Source of the DNA: Sulfurovum sp.
GTDB taxonomy: Bacteria > Campylobacterota > Campylobacteria > Campylobacterales > Sulfurovaceae
Direction of reading: 5' to 3'
Length of the DNA: 8,869 nucleotides
Assembly: GCA_027046415.1 (NCBI GenBank)
Contig: JALTYW010000224.1
Location: forward strand, 1 to 8,869
Within the stretch, counting starts at the first letter, position 1. Each line of letters starts with the position of its first letter. A model generated the notes under the pieces. That model was given only the letters and a program-made list of their open reading frames with translations, was not told the DNA's origin and searched no databases. The position numbers and the translations under genes are program-made. Positions 1 to 7,678 of the stretch are shown piece by piece.

Positions 1-17
1 CTTCTTAAAAGTGTGAA

Positions 18-983
18 TTATTGTGTATGTTTTGCCTTTTGTATATTTTTTCGGTGTGAGTGGAATGTTTTGCTGAAGTCATGTGTACCGTTTGCATTTT
101 TCATAAAATAGAGATATTTAGTCTGTGCCGGTTTGACTGCCGCTTTTACGGCATCGAGTGATACTGCACCGATAGGAGAGGCGGGTAAGCCTTTGTGTTT
201 GTAGGTATTGAAGGTGCTGTTGTCATCTCTGATGCGTTCAGGTGTGACTTTGATGTGGGAGTATTTGCCGTAGTTGAGTGTACCGTCCATCTGTAGCCGC
301 ATTCCTTTGTGCAGGCGGTTGTATATGACCGATGAAATAACTGGCATCTCTTGTGTATTGGCTGCTTCTTTCTGGATGATCGATGCTATGGTCAGTATCT
401 TTTGCCACTGTTTTGAATCGTAGTTTCCGTAGAGTTTCTCTGAGAGGTGCTTGTACTTCTTCTCCGATTCTCTGACAAGAAAGTAGATAAGATGTTTCTC
501 TCTGATGCCCGCAGGTACATAGTAGGTATCGGCATAAATGCCTGCTTCAGGGTAGGGAGAGAGTGTTTTGTAGTAGTGTATCAGTTTTGCTTTGTCGAGT
601 TTCAGTTTTTTTGCAAGATTTTCAAAAAATATTTCGCTGGTTTCTCCGGGAATGAGTGTGACTTTGTGAATGACCGCTTTGGCACTGGTAAGTTTGTGCA
701 GGAAGTCGATGCGGTTGATCTGGTTGGTTTTGCCGATGTAGATCCATCCCTGCTGTGGCTGTCCCATCAGCTGGAGCAGATATCGGTCGATGACGGAGAG
801 GTCGTACCCTTTTTTATGCAGGTGTGATATAATACTTCCAATCGACCCCTGCGGGATATAGAGTGTCTGTGTCGTCTTGACGGGCAGGGTGATGTAAAAG
901 GCAAGTGAGATGATCAAAACCACGGCAATGTTCTCTGCCCATACCATCCATGTGCTCCATGTGACAGTGCGTGATTTCTTCAT
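18..983 (-). CDS. mltG: Endolytic transglycosylase MltG (YceG family)
   Basis: Inner-membrane murein lytic transglycosylase that cuts nascent peptidoglycan strands and so helps set glycan length. With the start at 983 the product has 321 residues: a short basic N-terminus (MKKSR), one membrane segment at about 16-35, the IPQGS entry to the LysM-like region at 43-47, and the catalytic domain. The family signature TIASIIQKEA lies at 198-207, with the likely catalytic glutamate at 206. It is followed by YNRL...QMDGTLNYG (221-239), NTYKHKGLPASPIG (259-272) and a terminal FSKTFHSH (303-310). Length fits the family. The start is uncertain. ATG 983 keeps a positive-inside N-terminus and has AAGGA 11 bases upstream. 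ATG 947 has GGAG 7 bases upstream but no basic residues before the membrane segment. ATG 992 has AAGGA only 2 bases away, and ATG 1037 would lengthen the overlap. Every choice overlaps the divergent AsmA-like gene. Function is confident; the start is not. Confidence 0.93.
   Translation of the reverse strand: MKKSRTVTWSTWMVWAENIAVVLIISLAFYITLPVKTTQTLYIPQGSIGSIISHLHKKGYDLSVIDRYLLQLMGQPQQGWIYIGKTNQINRIDFLHKLTSAKAVIHKVTLIPGETSEIFFENLAKKLKLDKAKLIHYYKTLSPYPEAGIYADTYYVPAGIREKHLIYFLVRESEKKYKHLSEKLYGNYDSKQWQKILTIASIIQKEAANTQEMPVISSVIYNRLHKGMRLQMDGTLNYGKYSHIKVTPERIRDDNSTFNTYKHKGLPASPIGAVSLDAVKAAVKPAQTKYLYFMKNANGTHDFSKTFHSHRKNIQKAKHTQ
825..833 (+). promoter_or_regulatory. Candidate extended -10 promoter for the AsmA-like gene, inside mltG
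   Basis: TGATATAAT (extended TGn plus perfect TATAAT at 828-833) lies within the mltG coding region on the opposite strand, behind a T-rich stretch (about 810-816). Transcription would start near 840 and leave a leader of about 70 bases before ATG 910. No clear -35 box is seen, which an extended -10 promoter may not need. A promoter must exist somewhere here because no non-coding gap separates the two genes. Confidence 0.45.
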
Positions 984-3684
984 TGTACTCATTGTCCTTC
1001 TTGCAACGGGATTCTTCTGGCTGATACACGGTATCACATTCGAGAAACTGACATTCGGCAGCTACGAGATAGACGGATTATACATCAAACTCGATAAAAA
1101 GCTCACCCTCAATGCCAAACATGTCATCATCCCCAAAAGCAAGGCAAAGCCCTCTTTTAAGAATGTGGACAAAACCTTTGACCGTATCAAAAACCTTTTG
1201 ACCTATTTTGACTCGATTTATCTTGAGAAAGTCGATTTCCAAAATAACCATTTTAGCGTCTTTTATGCGGATGATGTACTCTATATTACCAGTGACGACT
1301 ATGAGGTTGCCGGGAACATTGAGCGTAAAGGAAACAAGCTTGTTGCAGGTGTTTCAGTATTGAATATCAAAGGATACGAGACGACACTTTCGGGGAAACT
1401 AAGCTACGATCTGAAAACGCACGTACTGGAAACCGGCGGCAGGTTCGAGACATTTGGGATCAAAGGCAACTTCAGGGCACTCAAACAGAGCAATACGCTT
1501 GTCTATGCGCTTAACTCAAAATCTTTTGGCAACCTGCGTCCTTTGATTCAACGTATCGGTATGCCAAAGTCTATTGAAAGCTGGATCATAGACAAGGTAC
1601 GGGCAAAGAAATACAGGCTTGTCTATTTGAAGGGGAAGGTACCCATAGGCAAAGAGGGACTGAAATTGGGGATTGCAGCGTTGAAAGGCAAAGCCCGCCT
1701 AAAAGATGTTAACATCACCTTTAATGAGAAGGTATCGCCGGTACATGCTAAAGAGATGACTTTGACCTACGAAAAGGGTAATCTCTATTTTGCATTGAAG
1801 GGTGCGGACTATAAGGGACGCAGTGTAGAGGGAAGTACTGTGACTATCAAGCATATTGTTGGTCCACAGACTCCAGTACTTACCCTTGACCTGCATGCAC
1901 AGACACCACTGGATATGGAGGTACACAACATTCTCAAAGCTTATGGGCTCTACATTCCGCTGTGGCATTCAGGTACAGATGACAAAGCAGTTGTAACACT
2001 GAAGATACCGCTCATCAAAGGCAAAAAGAAGATCAAAGCGACAGTGGATGTGGTATTGGGAAAGGGGCAGGCATCTATTGCCGGTTTCCCTCTCTATACC
2101 AAGGGTGGAGAGGTATATGTATCGCAAAAAAAGGCTATTTTACGCCACATCAAAATTGCAGAACAGTGGTTTAGAGGTGAAGTCAACGGGCAGTTGGATA
2201 TTGATGCAAAACAAGCCGACCTGATACTGGATGTGAAAAGAGCAGCGCTTGGCAAGAGAGATGCACCAGCTATGGTGATGAAAGACCAAAGAGTACCTGT
2301 GAAACTTGCATATGATCATGGTATCAAACTCCTTTTCCCAACACTACAGACCAAGGTTATCAAGTCTAAACAGCATGTAGCTATCACACTGGAGGACCTT
2401 GAAAAGATCATCCCCTATCTGACTAGTAACTATCTTGGGATCAGTGGCGGGAGCCTTGATATTGTTACGGATGATCTTGAAACGTTTCGCTTTACCGGAA
2501 AATTTAAAAAAGATCTTTGTTTCTTTTATGAGAAGCAGAATGCATGCTATACCTATATTCCTGTCAGTGGAGAAATAGATATAAAAAAGGAAGTATTGGT
2601 ATTTGAAGCATTTGGTAAACGTCTTCACTTCGATTCTAAAAAATCGCTTGTCAAACTCCATGATATCAATATTGACCTAAAGCGTTTTATTCAGGAACAG
2701 AAAAGTGCCAGAAAGCGTAGTCCAAAAAGTGCTTTTGGCAAGAAAAAGATCGTCATTATAGGTAAAAACAGTGAGTTGAGGTACAACAAGTACAGGCTGG
2801 TGACAGACAGTTATGATATCGAAGTGAAACCAAATGGAGATATCAAGGCAATCGGTATCAAAGACGGTGATGTGGTAAAGTTTACCAAAAAAGGGAATAT
2901 CTTTTTTATGCAGGCTCTCCGCATCAAAGACAAGATGCTGCATCCGCTTATCAATTTTACAGGGCTCAAGGGAGGACGCTATTCGCTTAAAAAAGAGGGA
3001 GATCCCTCAAAACGTATGAAGGGCAGAATCATCATAGAAGGGGGTATATTGAGTGATTTCAAAGCCTACAGCAATACGTTGGCATTTATCAATACTCTTC
3101 CTGCGTTGGCGACATTGAACAGGCCCGGTTTCTCTTCTCAGGGATTTAAGATTGAAGAGGGGATTATAGATTACACCATGACGCCGGAGAAGATTGTGTT
3201 TGAGTCAGTCTATCTCAAGGGGAATACTGCTACAGTGGTAGGCAAAGGTACAGTCTGGCTTACCGGTACCAAAAAAGTCGATGTAGACCTAGCGATCCAG
3301 ACCGTACGGGAATTTGGAAAAGTGGTAGGGAAGATTCCGCTGCTTGGGTATATTTTGATGGGGGATGACAACAGTATGACGGTAGGATTGAAAATAGGAG
3401 GAACACTGGATGATCCAAAGGTCAGTACATCCGTTGCCAAAGATATTTTGACACTTCCTCTGGAGATACTGAAGCGGACGATCAATGCCCCGGCGCATAT
3501 GAGTATCCCTAAACAAAAGGCACCGGATATACCGGACAGTCGTCAAAAACCGGAACCTACACAAAATACAAAAGAGAAGAAGCGCAAGACAAGTCTAAAG
3601 CAGACGTCTGTACTGAGTGAAAAAAAGAGTGTGGCTACTCGTTCCTCAGTACCTTTAAAGGGTCCGTCTGGGCAGCTTTTTTAG
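910..3684 (+). CDS. AsmA/YhdP-like envelope protein with AsmA_2-type C-terminal domain
   Basis: A 924-residue, single-anchor protein of the AsmA-like group (YhdP, TamB and AsmA relatives). These are long beta-rich periplasmic proteins implicated in phospholipid transport to the outer membrane. An N-terminal membrane segment lies at about 23-39. A long periplasmic part follows, full of short alternating beta-strand patterns. The recognisable AsmA_2-like C-terminal region is at about 700-860 (GGILSDFKAYSNTLAFINTLP, then FKIEEGIIDY, GTVWLTGTKKVDVDLAIQ and KIPLLGYILMGDD). A Lys/Ser/Pro-rich, apparently disordered tail covers about 865-924. ATG 910 was chosen because AAAAGG stands 8 bases upstream; the in-frame GTG codons at 952, 961 and 967 lack a ribosome binding site. 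The 5' end overlaps mltG on the opposite strand, and the last 16 codons overlap the lolC-like gene. The exact substrate cannot be read from sequence. Confidence 0.85.
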   Translation: MIKTTAMFSAHTIHVLHVTVRDFFIVLIVLLATGFFWLIHGITFEKLTFGSYEIDGLYIKLDKKLTLNAKHVIIPKSKAKPSFKNVDKTFDRIKNLLTYFDSIYLEKVDFQNNHFSVFYADDVLYITSDDYEVAGNIERKGNKLVAGVSVLNIKGYETTLSGKLSYDLKTHVLETGGRFETFGIKGNFRALKQSNTLVYALNSKSFGNLRPLIQRIGMPKSIESWIIDKVRAKKYRLVYLKGKVPIGKEGLKLGIAALKGKARLKDVNITFNEKVSPVHAKEMTLTYEKGNLYFALKGADYKGRSVEGSTVTIKHIVGPQTPVLTLDLHAQTPLDMEVHNILKAYGLYIPLWHSGTDDKAVVTLKIPLIKGKKKIKATVDVVLGKGQASIAGFPLYTKGGEVYVSQKKAILRHIKIAEQWFRGEVNGQLDIDAKQADLILDVKRAALGKRDAPAMVMKDQRVPVKLAYDHGIKLLFPTLQTKVIKSKQHVAITLEDLEKIIPYLTSNYLGISGGSLDIVTDDLETFRFTGKFKKDLCFFYEKQNACYTYIPVSGEIDIKKEVLVFEAFGKRLHFDSKKSLVKLHDINIDLKRFIQEQKSARKRSPKSAFGKKKIVIIGKNSELRYNKYRLVTDSYDIEVKPNGDIKAIGIKDGDVVKFTKKGNIFFMQALRIKDKMLHPLINFTGLKGGRYSLKKEGDPSKRMKGRIIIEGGILSDFKAYSNTLAFINTLPALATLNRPGFSSQGFKIEEGIIDYTMTPEKIVFESVYLKGNTATVVGKGTVWLTGTKKVDVDLAIQTVREFGKVVGKIPLLGYILMGDDNSMTVGLKIGGTLDDPKVSTSVAKDILTLPLEILKRTINAPAHMSIPKQKAPDIPDSRQKPEPTQNTKEKKRKTSLKQTSVLSEKKSVATRSSVPLKGPSGQLF
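1077..1082 (-). promoter_or_regulatory. Candidate -10 box for mltG, inside the AsmA-like gene
   Basis: On the minus strand this reads TATAAT, with a T-rich stretch (CTTTTTATC) further upstream. It lies about 95 bases upstream of ATG 983 and within the 5' coding part of the AsmA-like gene. It is the best match I noticed in the region where the mltG promoter should be, but a single hexamer is weak evidence. Confidence 0.35.
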
Positions 3685-4858
3685 CTGGGTAGCGTGCGGA
3701 AAGCAGAATGATCACGGCTGTACCGAGGATGATCAGTCCAAAATCGCTCACGGTCAGGTCAACCGGAAGCCGTGATGTACCGTAGACATCTTCCGGAACA
3801 GAGATGATATCGAAGGTTTTGAGCAGCCAGATACCAAAGCCTCCAAGCAGTGTGCCTGCAATGATACCTGCTGCGCCAATCACCACTCCCAGTTTGAAAA
3901 AAATGGCTTTTATCTCTTTTTGTGTGGCACCGAGGGTACGCATAAGCGCAATTTCACTTCTGCGGCTCATGACGGTCATCAGCAGTGAAGAGACGATGTT
4001 GAGTGATGCGACAAGAATGATCAGCAGCAGCACGAGAAAAAGTGCTTTTTTCTCCATCTGCATGGCAGCGAAGAAGTTGCCGTTTTGTTGCCACCACCCT
4101 TCTATGATGGTATTCTCAGGAAGTTTTCTTCGTATTTTGTCAATCATGCCTCTGGGGTCTTCTGTATAGATATGCAGACCGTCATAGCTTTGGCGTTTGC
4201 GTTTAAGTAGTTTTTCAAAGGCTTCAAGCGTTGTGTAGATGATTGCTTTGTCATAGGCTTTGAGCCCTGAATGGAATGTGCCGTCAACTATAAAACGTTT
4301 TTGTAGCGGCATAGTGCCAAATCCGATCGCCTGCTGTTCGGAGAAATAGAGTGTCACTTTGTGCCCTTTGGGGGCGTCCATCTCAAAAGAGAGGGCATCC
4401 CCGATGATCGCTTTAAATTTGCTTTTGCTGCTGCTTTTGGCTGCTGCCTCTTTAAAGACGGGATTGAGGGCACTCTCTTTGGCAAAATCGACACCGTAAA
4501 GCAGTGATCCCTGGACGGCACCGGCATTTCTGGTGATCACCTGTGTTGAGTAGTATGGGCTGAATTTCAGTTTGGGATAGTGTTGATGAAGTGTTTTGAG
4601 AAGATTGTCATTGACGGCACCTTCCCGCATCGGCAGGACTGTAAGCGGATAGTTCATCACAAAAAGGCGTTTTTTAAACTCTTTTTGCGTTCCGTTCATG
4701 ATTCCCATGGCGATCATCAGTACCATTACCCCCGCGGCGATCCCGCCAAAGGCGAGCATGGCAGAGATAAAAATGAATGGGTTCTCTTTGTCGTATTTGA
4801 GATAGTGGCGGATGATCCGCCTTGCAAAGTTTTGACTGGAGGAGGATGTGGGGGTCAT
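3635..4858 (-). CDS. LolC/LolE-type lipoprotein-releasing ABC transporter permease
   Basis: Inner-membrane permease of the FtsX/MacB fold, the membrane part of a LolCDE-type complex that releases outer-membrane lipoproteins to LolA. The 407-residue product has the 1+3 helix layout: TM1 about 28-52, a periplasmic domain about 55-270, TM2 about 272-296, TM3 about 322-346 and TM4 about 372-388. The cytoplasmic coupling segment SRRSEIALMRTLGATQKEI (298-316) and the terminal TDPLKVLRNE are typical of the family. The stretch GTMPLQKRFIVDGTF (181-195) sits where LolC/LolE carry the segment around the LolA-binding hook; this assignment is inferred. ATG 4858 follows the secA stop by one base (TAA-A-ATG), so translation is probably coupled; the nearest AAGG is about 15 bases upstream. 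The open frame continues upstream to 4942, but that part only overlaps the secA zinc-motif codons. Only one permease gene is present, so it may act as a LolF-like homodimer or pair with a paralogue elsewhere. No LolD ATPase is nearby. Confidence 0.9.
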   Translation of the reverse strand: MTPTSSSSQNFARRIIRHYLKYDKENPFIFISAMLAFGGIAAGVMVLMIAMGIMNGTQKEFKKRLFVMNYPLTVLPMREGAVNDNLLKTLHQHYPKLKFSPYYSTQVITRNAGAVQGSLLYGVDFAKESALNPVFKEAAAKSSSKSKFKAIIGDALSFEMDAPKGHKVTLYFSEQQAIGFGTMPLQKRFIVDGTFHSGLKAYDKAIIYTTLEAFEKLLKRKRQSYDGLHIYTEDPRGMIDKIRRKLPENTIIEGWWQQNGNFFAAMQMEKKALFLVLLLIILVASLNIVSSLLMTVMSRRSEIALMRTLGATQKEIKAIFFKLGVVIGAAGIIAGTLLGGFGIWLLKTFDIISVPEDVYGTSRLPVDLTVSDFGLIILGTAVIILLSARYPAKKAAQTDPLKVLRNE

Positions 4859-4859
4859 T

Positions 4860-7502
4860 TTAGGCGAGGATGCCTTTTTTAGGCCCGCTCTGTCCGCAGC
4901 AGTTTTTGTATTTTTTACCTGAGCCGCAAGGACAAGGGTCATTACGCTTCGGTTTTTTCGTTCCGGTTACCGGCTGAAGTTTACTGCTGTCTTCGGCAAT
5001 AGTTCCTTCTTCAAAAGACTGATTGAGTACCGCATCGGCCGTTTCACTTTCAAGCTCTTCTCTGATCTGTTCTACTGCTGCCTCTTCCTCTTCTGGAGAG
5101 CTGAAGTCAAACTGTACCAGATGCAGGGTTTTGACCGCTTCGTATTTGATACGCTGCACGAGGTCGGTAAAGAGCTTGTAGCTGTCCTGTTTGTACTCTG
5201 TCAGCGGATCTTTCTGGTTGTATCCTCGCAGTCCGATACCGGTCTTGAGCACATCCATCTCATAAAGGTGGTCACGCCACTGCGGGTCGAGTACCTGAAG
5301 GTAGATGATGCGCTCGATCTCTTTGCGCTGTTCAGGGTCGAGCACGCTCATCTTCTCTTCGTAGATATGCTCCATCATGGCGCGTATCATATCGGCGATC
5401 TCGGATGCCTCTTTCTCTTTGAATTCCTCAGAAGGGATATCGATAAGCAGCTCTTCTCTGATGAGTGCGGTAAGCTTGTCGAGGTCGTAGTCCTCGCGTG
5501 GCATGCCCTCAATGATCTCTGCCTCTTCGAGCAGGTGATGGATGTACTCTTCACGGTTCTCTTTGATCTTCGCACCAATATCGAACTCTGGGTCAAGCAA
5601 CTGGTTTCTAAAGGTGTAGATGACCTTTCTCTGGTGGTTGGCGACATCATCGTATTCAAGAATGTGCTTACGTGCTTCGTAGTGCTGGTTTTCCACTTTC
5701 TTCTGCGCTTTTTCAACCGAACGTGTGACGATCTTGGAGTCGATGTACTCTCCCTCTTCGACACCGAGACGGTTCATGATGTTCCTGATCTTCTCACCGC
5801 CAAATATTCGCAGCAGGTTGTCATCGAGGCTGAGGAAGAACTGGCTCTCACCCGGATCTCCCTGACGTCCAGAACGTCCGCGTAGCTGGTTGTCGATACG
5901 GCGTGATTCGTGACGTTCTGTACCTAAAATCGCCAGACCGCCAAGTTCACGTACTTCGTCATCTATCTTGATGTCAACCCCACGCCCTGCCATGTTGGTT
6001 GCAACGGTGACAGCACCTTTCTGTCCTGCATTTTTGATGATTTCCGCTTCTTGGAAGTGGTTTTTGGCGTTGAGGACATTGTGCGGGATCTTCTCTTTTT
6101 TGAGACGTTCGTGGATCATTTCTGATTTTTCGATAGATGCAGTACCGATGAGGACAGGTTGACCCTTTTCATGATACTCTTTGACCTTGCGTACGACAGC
6201 GTCGAGTTTTTCTCTTTCGGTATTGTAGATGAGGTCATTTTTGTCGATACGCCGTACAGGGACATTGGTCGGGATAGAGATGACATCCAGACCGTAGATC
6301 TGTGCGAACTCCGTCGCTTCAGTCTGTGCCGTACCGGTCATACCGGCAAGTTTGTCGTAGAGTCTGAAGTAGTTCTGGTAGGTGATTTCGGCAAGTGTCT
6401 GAGACTCCTCCTGAATCTGTACGCCCTCTTTGGCTTCGAGTGCCTGGTGCAGCCCCTCAGAGTAGCGGCGTCCCTCACTGAGCCTTCCGGTAAACTCGTC
6501 AACGATGATGATCTCACCATCCTGCACGACATAGTCAACATCTTTTTCAAAGAGGTAGTGTGCTTTGAGTGCCTGGTCTAAGTGGTGTGAAAGGGCAGCA
6601 TTCTCCAGAGAGTAGAGGTTGTCGACCTCAAAGAGATCCTGTGCTTTTTGAAGCCCCTGTTCGGTCATGATGATGGTACGGTTCTTCTCATCTACTACGA
6701 AATCTCCGGTCATCTGCTTGTCTTCACCCGGTTTGGCAGGCAGCTCTTCGCCTTTGATCATCTGTTTGGCAATCTCATTGGCTTTGGCATAGTGGTTGTG
6801 GTCACGCTGTGCCGGACCGGAGATGATGAGTGGGGTTCTGGCTTCATCGATAAGGATGGAGTCAACTTCATCGACAATGGCATAGTTGTGCTCGCGCTGT
6901 ACCTTCTCTTCGAGACGTACCTTCATGTTGTCACGCAGGTAGTCAAAGCCGTACTCGTTGTTGGTACCGTAGGTAATGTCCGCATCATACTGCGCTTTCC
7001 GTGCGAACTCATCATCGATGTCGGAAGTGATACATCCGACACTGTAGCCGAGGAATTTGTAAAGCACACCCATCTCTTCGGAGTCACGCTTGGCAAGGTA
7101 GTCGTTGACGGTAACGACATGCACACCTTTGCCTGTCATTGCATTGAGTACGACCGCAAGGGTGGCGACAAGGGTCTTTCCTTCCCCTGTTTTCATCTCG
7201 GCGATGTTGCCGTCATGCAGCACCATACCCCCGACCATCTGGACATCGTAGTGTCTCATCCCCAGCACACGCTTACTCGCTTCACGGGTGATGGCAAAGG
7301 AGTCATAGAGAACGTCATCGAGACTTTTCTCGCCGCTTTTGACACTTTCTCTGAGTGTGTTGAACGCCTCAATAAGCGCTTCGTCACTCATAGGCTCATA
7401 GGTGCTCTCCAGTGCATTGATCTTCTGCACCTTTTTCATGTAGTTTTTTACAATTCTGTCATTTTGTGTACCGATAACTTTTTGAAACAGAGTTTTGATC
7501 AT
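4860..7502 (-). CDS. secA: Preprotein translocase ATPase SecA
   Basis: Motor ATPase that pushes unfolded preproteins through SecYEG at the inner membrane. The 880-residue product has the full domain order. The Walker A motif is TGEGKT (105-110) and Walker B is DEVD (211-214). The preprotein-binding region lies between about 225 and 370. The second nucleotide-binding domain contains GTASIEKSE (453-461), [11 protein letters not shown] (501-511) and the arginine-rich [15 protein letters not shown] (539-553). The helical scaffold and two-helix-finger region includes [18 protein letters not shown] (749-766). The C-terminus ends in a zinc-binding CxCx8CC motif with cysteines 857, 859, 868 and 869, the SecB- and lipid-contacting element of SecA proteins. 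Length and motifs indicate an intact gene. ATG 7502 is preceded by a weak AAAGA; AGG is 14 bases upstream. It is the first gene of an operon with the lolC-like permease. Confidence 0.98.
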   Translation of the reverse strand: MIKTLFQKVIGTQNDRIVKNYMKKVQKINALESTYEPMSDEALIEAFNTLRESVKSGEKSLDDVLYDSFAITREASKRVLGMRHYDVQMVGGMVLHDGNIAEMKTGEGKTLVATLAVVLNAMTGKGVHVVTVNDYLAKRDSEEMGVLYKFLGYSVGCITSDIDDEFARKAQYDADITYGTNNEYGFDYLRDNMKVRLEEKVQREHNYAIVDEVDSILIDEARTPLIISGPAQRDHNHYAKANEIAKQMIKGEELPAKPGEDKQMTGDFVVDEKNRTIIMTEQGLQKAQDLFEVDNLYSLENAALSHHLDQALKAHYLFEKDVDYVVQDGEIIIVDEFTGRLSEGRRYSEGLHQALEAKEGVQIQEESQTLAEITYQNYFRLYDKLAGMTGTAQTEATEFAQIYGLDVISIPTNVPVRRIDKNDLIYNTEREKLDAVVRKVKEYHEKGQPVLIGTASIEKSEMIHERLKKEKIPHNVLNAKNHFQEAEIIKNAGQKGAVTVATNMAGRGVDIKIDDEVRELGGLAILGTERHESRRIDNQLRGRSGRQGDPGESQFFLSLDDNLLRIFGGEKIRNIMNRLGVEEGEYIDSKIVTRSVEKAQKKVENQHYEARKHILEYDDVANHQRKVIYTFRNQLLDPEFDIGAKIKENREEYIHHLLEEAEIIEGMPREDYDLDKLTALIREELLIDIPSEEFKEKEASEIADMIRAMMEHIYEEKMSVLDPEQRKEIERIIYLQVLDPQWRDHLYEMDVLKTGIGLRGYNQKDPLTEYKQDSYKLFTDLVQRIKYEAVKTLHLVQFDFSSPEEEEAAVEQIREELESETADAVLNQSFEEGTIAEDSSKLQPVTGTKKPKRNDPCPCGSGKKYKNCCGQSGPKKGILA

Positions 7503-7532
7503 TCTTTGCTTGCCTAATATTAAAGTGCGATT

Positions 7533-7538
7533 ATTCTA
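7533..7538 (-). promoter_or_regulatory. Candidate -10 box for secA
   Basis: Read on the minus strand this is TAGAAT, about 30 bases upstream of the secA start, with a T-rich stretch (CTTTTTA) just upstream and no clear -35 box. T-rich upstream DNA in place of a -35 box is usual for the main sigma factor of Campylobacterota. The motif is short and the region AT-rich, so this is a weak call. Confidence 0.3.
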
Positions 7539-7595
7539 CCTAAAAAGTGATTAATACTCCGTTATGCTTCCTCCCTTTGTTATTTCACGACCAAT

Positions 7596-7609
7596 ACACA
7601 TTTTTGTGT
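7596..7609. repeat. Small inverted repeat, ACACA-TTTT-TGTGT
   Basis: A five-base-pair stem with a TTTT loop in the secA-lolA intergenic region. It has no adjoining T-run that would make it an intrinsic terminator, and it lies upstream of both operons. It directly abuts the 13-bp palindrome at 7609-7621. It may be part of an operator or may be chance in AT-rich DNA. Confidence 0.35.
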
Positions 7610-7621
7610 GAGAATTTCTCA
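7609..7621. repeat. 13-bp palindrome TGAGAATTTCTCA, possible operator
   Basis: A perfect palindrome (TGAGAA-T-TTCTCA) immediately upstream of the candidate lolA -35 box. The arms resemble those of Fur-type sites (TGAGAAT...ATTCTCA), but the arm spacing is two bases too short for the usual 7-1-7 layout, so assignment to Fur is not supported. Its position fits an activator or repressor site affecting lolA, secA or both; this is inference. Confidence 0.35.
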
Positions 7622-7623
7622 AC

Positions 7624-7652
7624 CTGATACAAGTCCAAATAAGGTATATTAT
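7624..7652 (+). promoter_or_regulatory. Candidate sigma-70 promoter for lolA operon
   Basis: CTGATA (7624-7629, four of six matches to TTGACA) and TATTAT (7647-7652) are separated by 17 bases; TATATT at 7645-7650 is an alternative -10 box. Transcription would begin near 7659, giving a leader of about 20 bases that contains the lolA ribosome binding site AAAGGA (7666-7671). Confidence 0.5.
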
Positions 7653-7678
7653 CATTAGGAAGCCGAAAGGAAAATAAG

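Larger units (their letters stand above)
7503..7678. promoter_or_regulatory. Divergent secA / lolA promoter region
   Basis: This 176-bp AT-rich intergenic stretch separates secA (leftward) from lolA (rightward) and is the only sizeable non-coding gap in the window. It must hold the promoters for both operons. It also contains a small hairpin and a 13-bp palindrome, listed separately, plus an imperfect direct repeat (AAAGTGCGATTA at about 7523-7534 and AAAGTGATTA at about 7545-7554) close to the likely secA promoter. I see no open frame or RNA gene in it. Confidence 0.7.

Noticed and set aside
984..1037. Longer mltG start at ATG 1037
   Set aside because: It adds 18 residues without family character and enlarges the antisense overlap; starts at 983 or 947 have better ribosome binding sites and normal lengths.
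3673..3687. Inverted repeat CAGCT-TTTTT-AGCTG at the convergent junction as a terminator
   Set aside because: The stem is only five base pairs, and the T-run is in the loop rather than after the stem, so it does not look like an intrinsic terminator on either strand.
4859..4942. N-terminal extension of the lolC-like gene to ATG 4942
   Set aside because: The extra 28 residues are read from the codons of the SecA zinc motif in another frame, do not resemble a permease N-terminus, and would create an 83-bp overlap. ATG 4858 fits family length.
5121..5885. Plus-strand open frame (254 codons) antisense to the 3' half of secA
   Set aside because: Same reasoning: wholly inside secA on the other strand, with no recognisable domain.
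6648..7517. Long plus-strand open frame (289 codons) antisense to the 5' half of secA
   Set aside because: It lies fully opposite an unmistakable secA, shows no family pattern, and its composition mirrors the secA codons. Long antisense frames are common opposite such genes.
7609..7621. Palindrome as a Fur box
   Set aside because: The arms resemble Fur arms, but the 6-1-6 spacing is two bases shorter than the standard 7-1-7 site, so only a generic operator candidate is reported.
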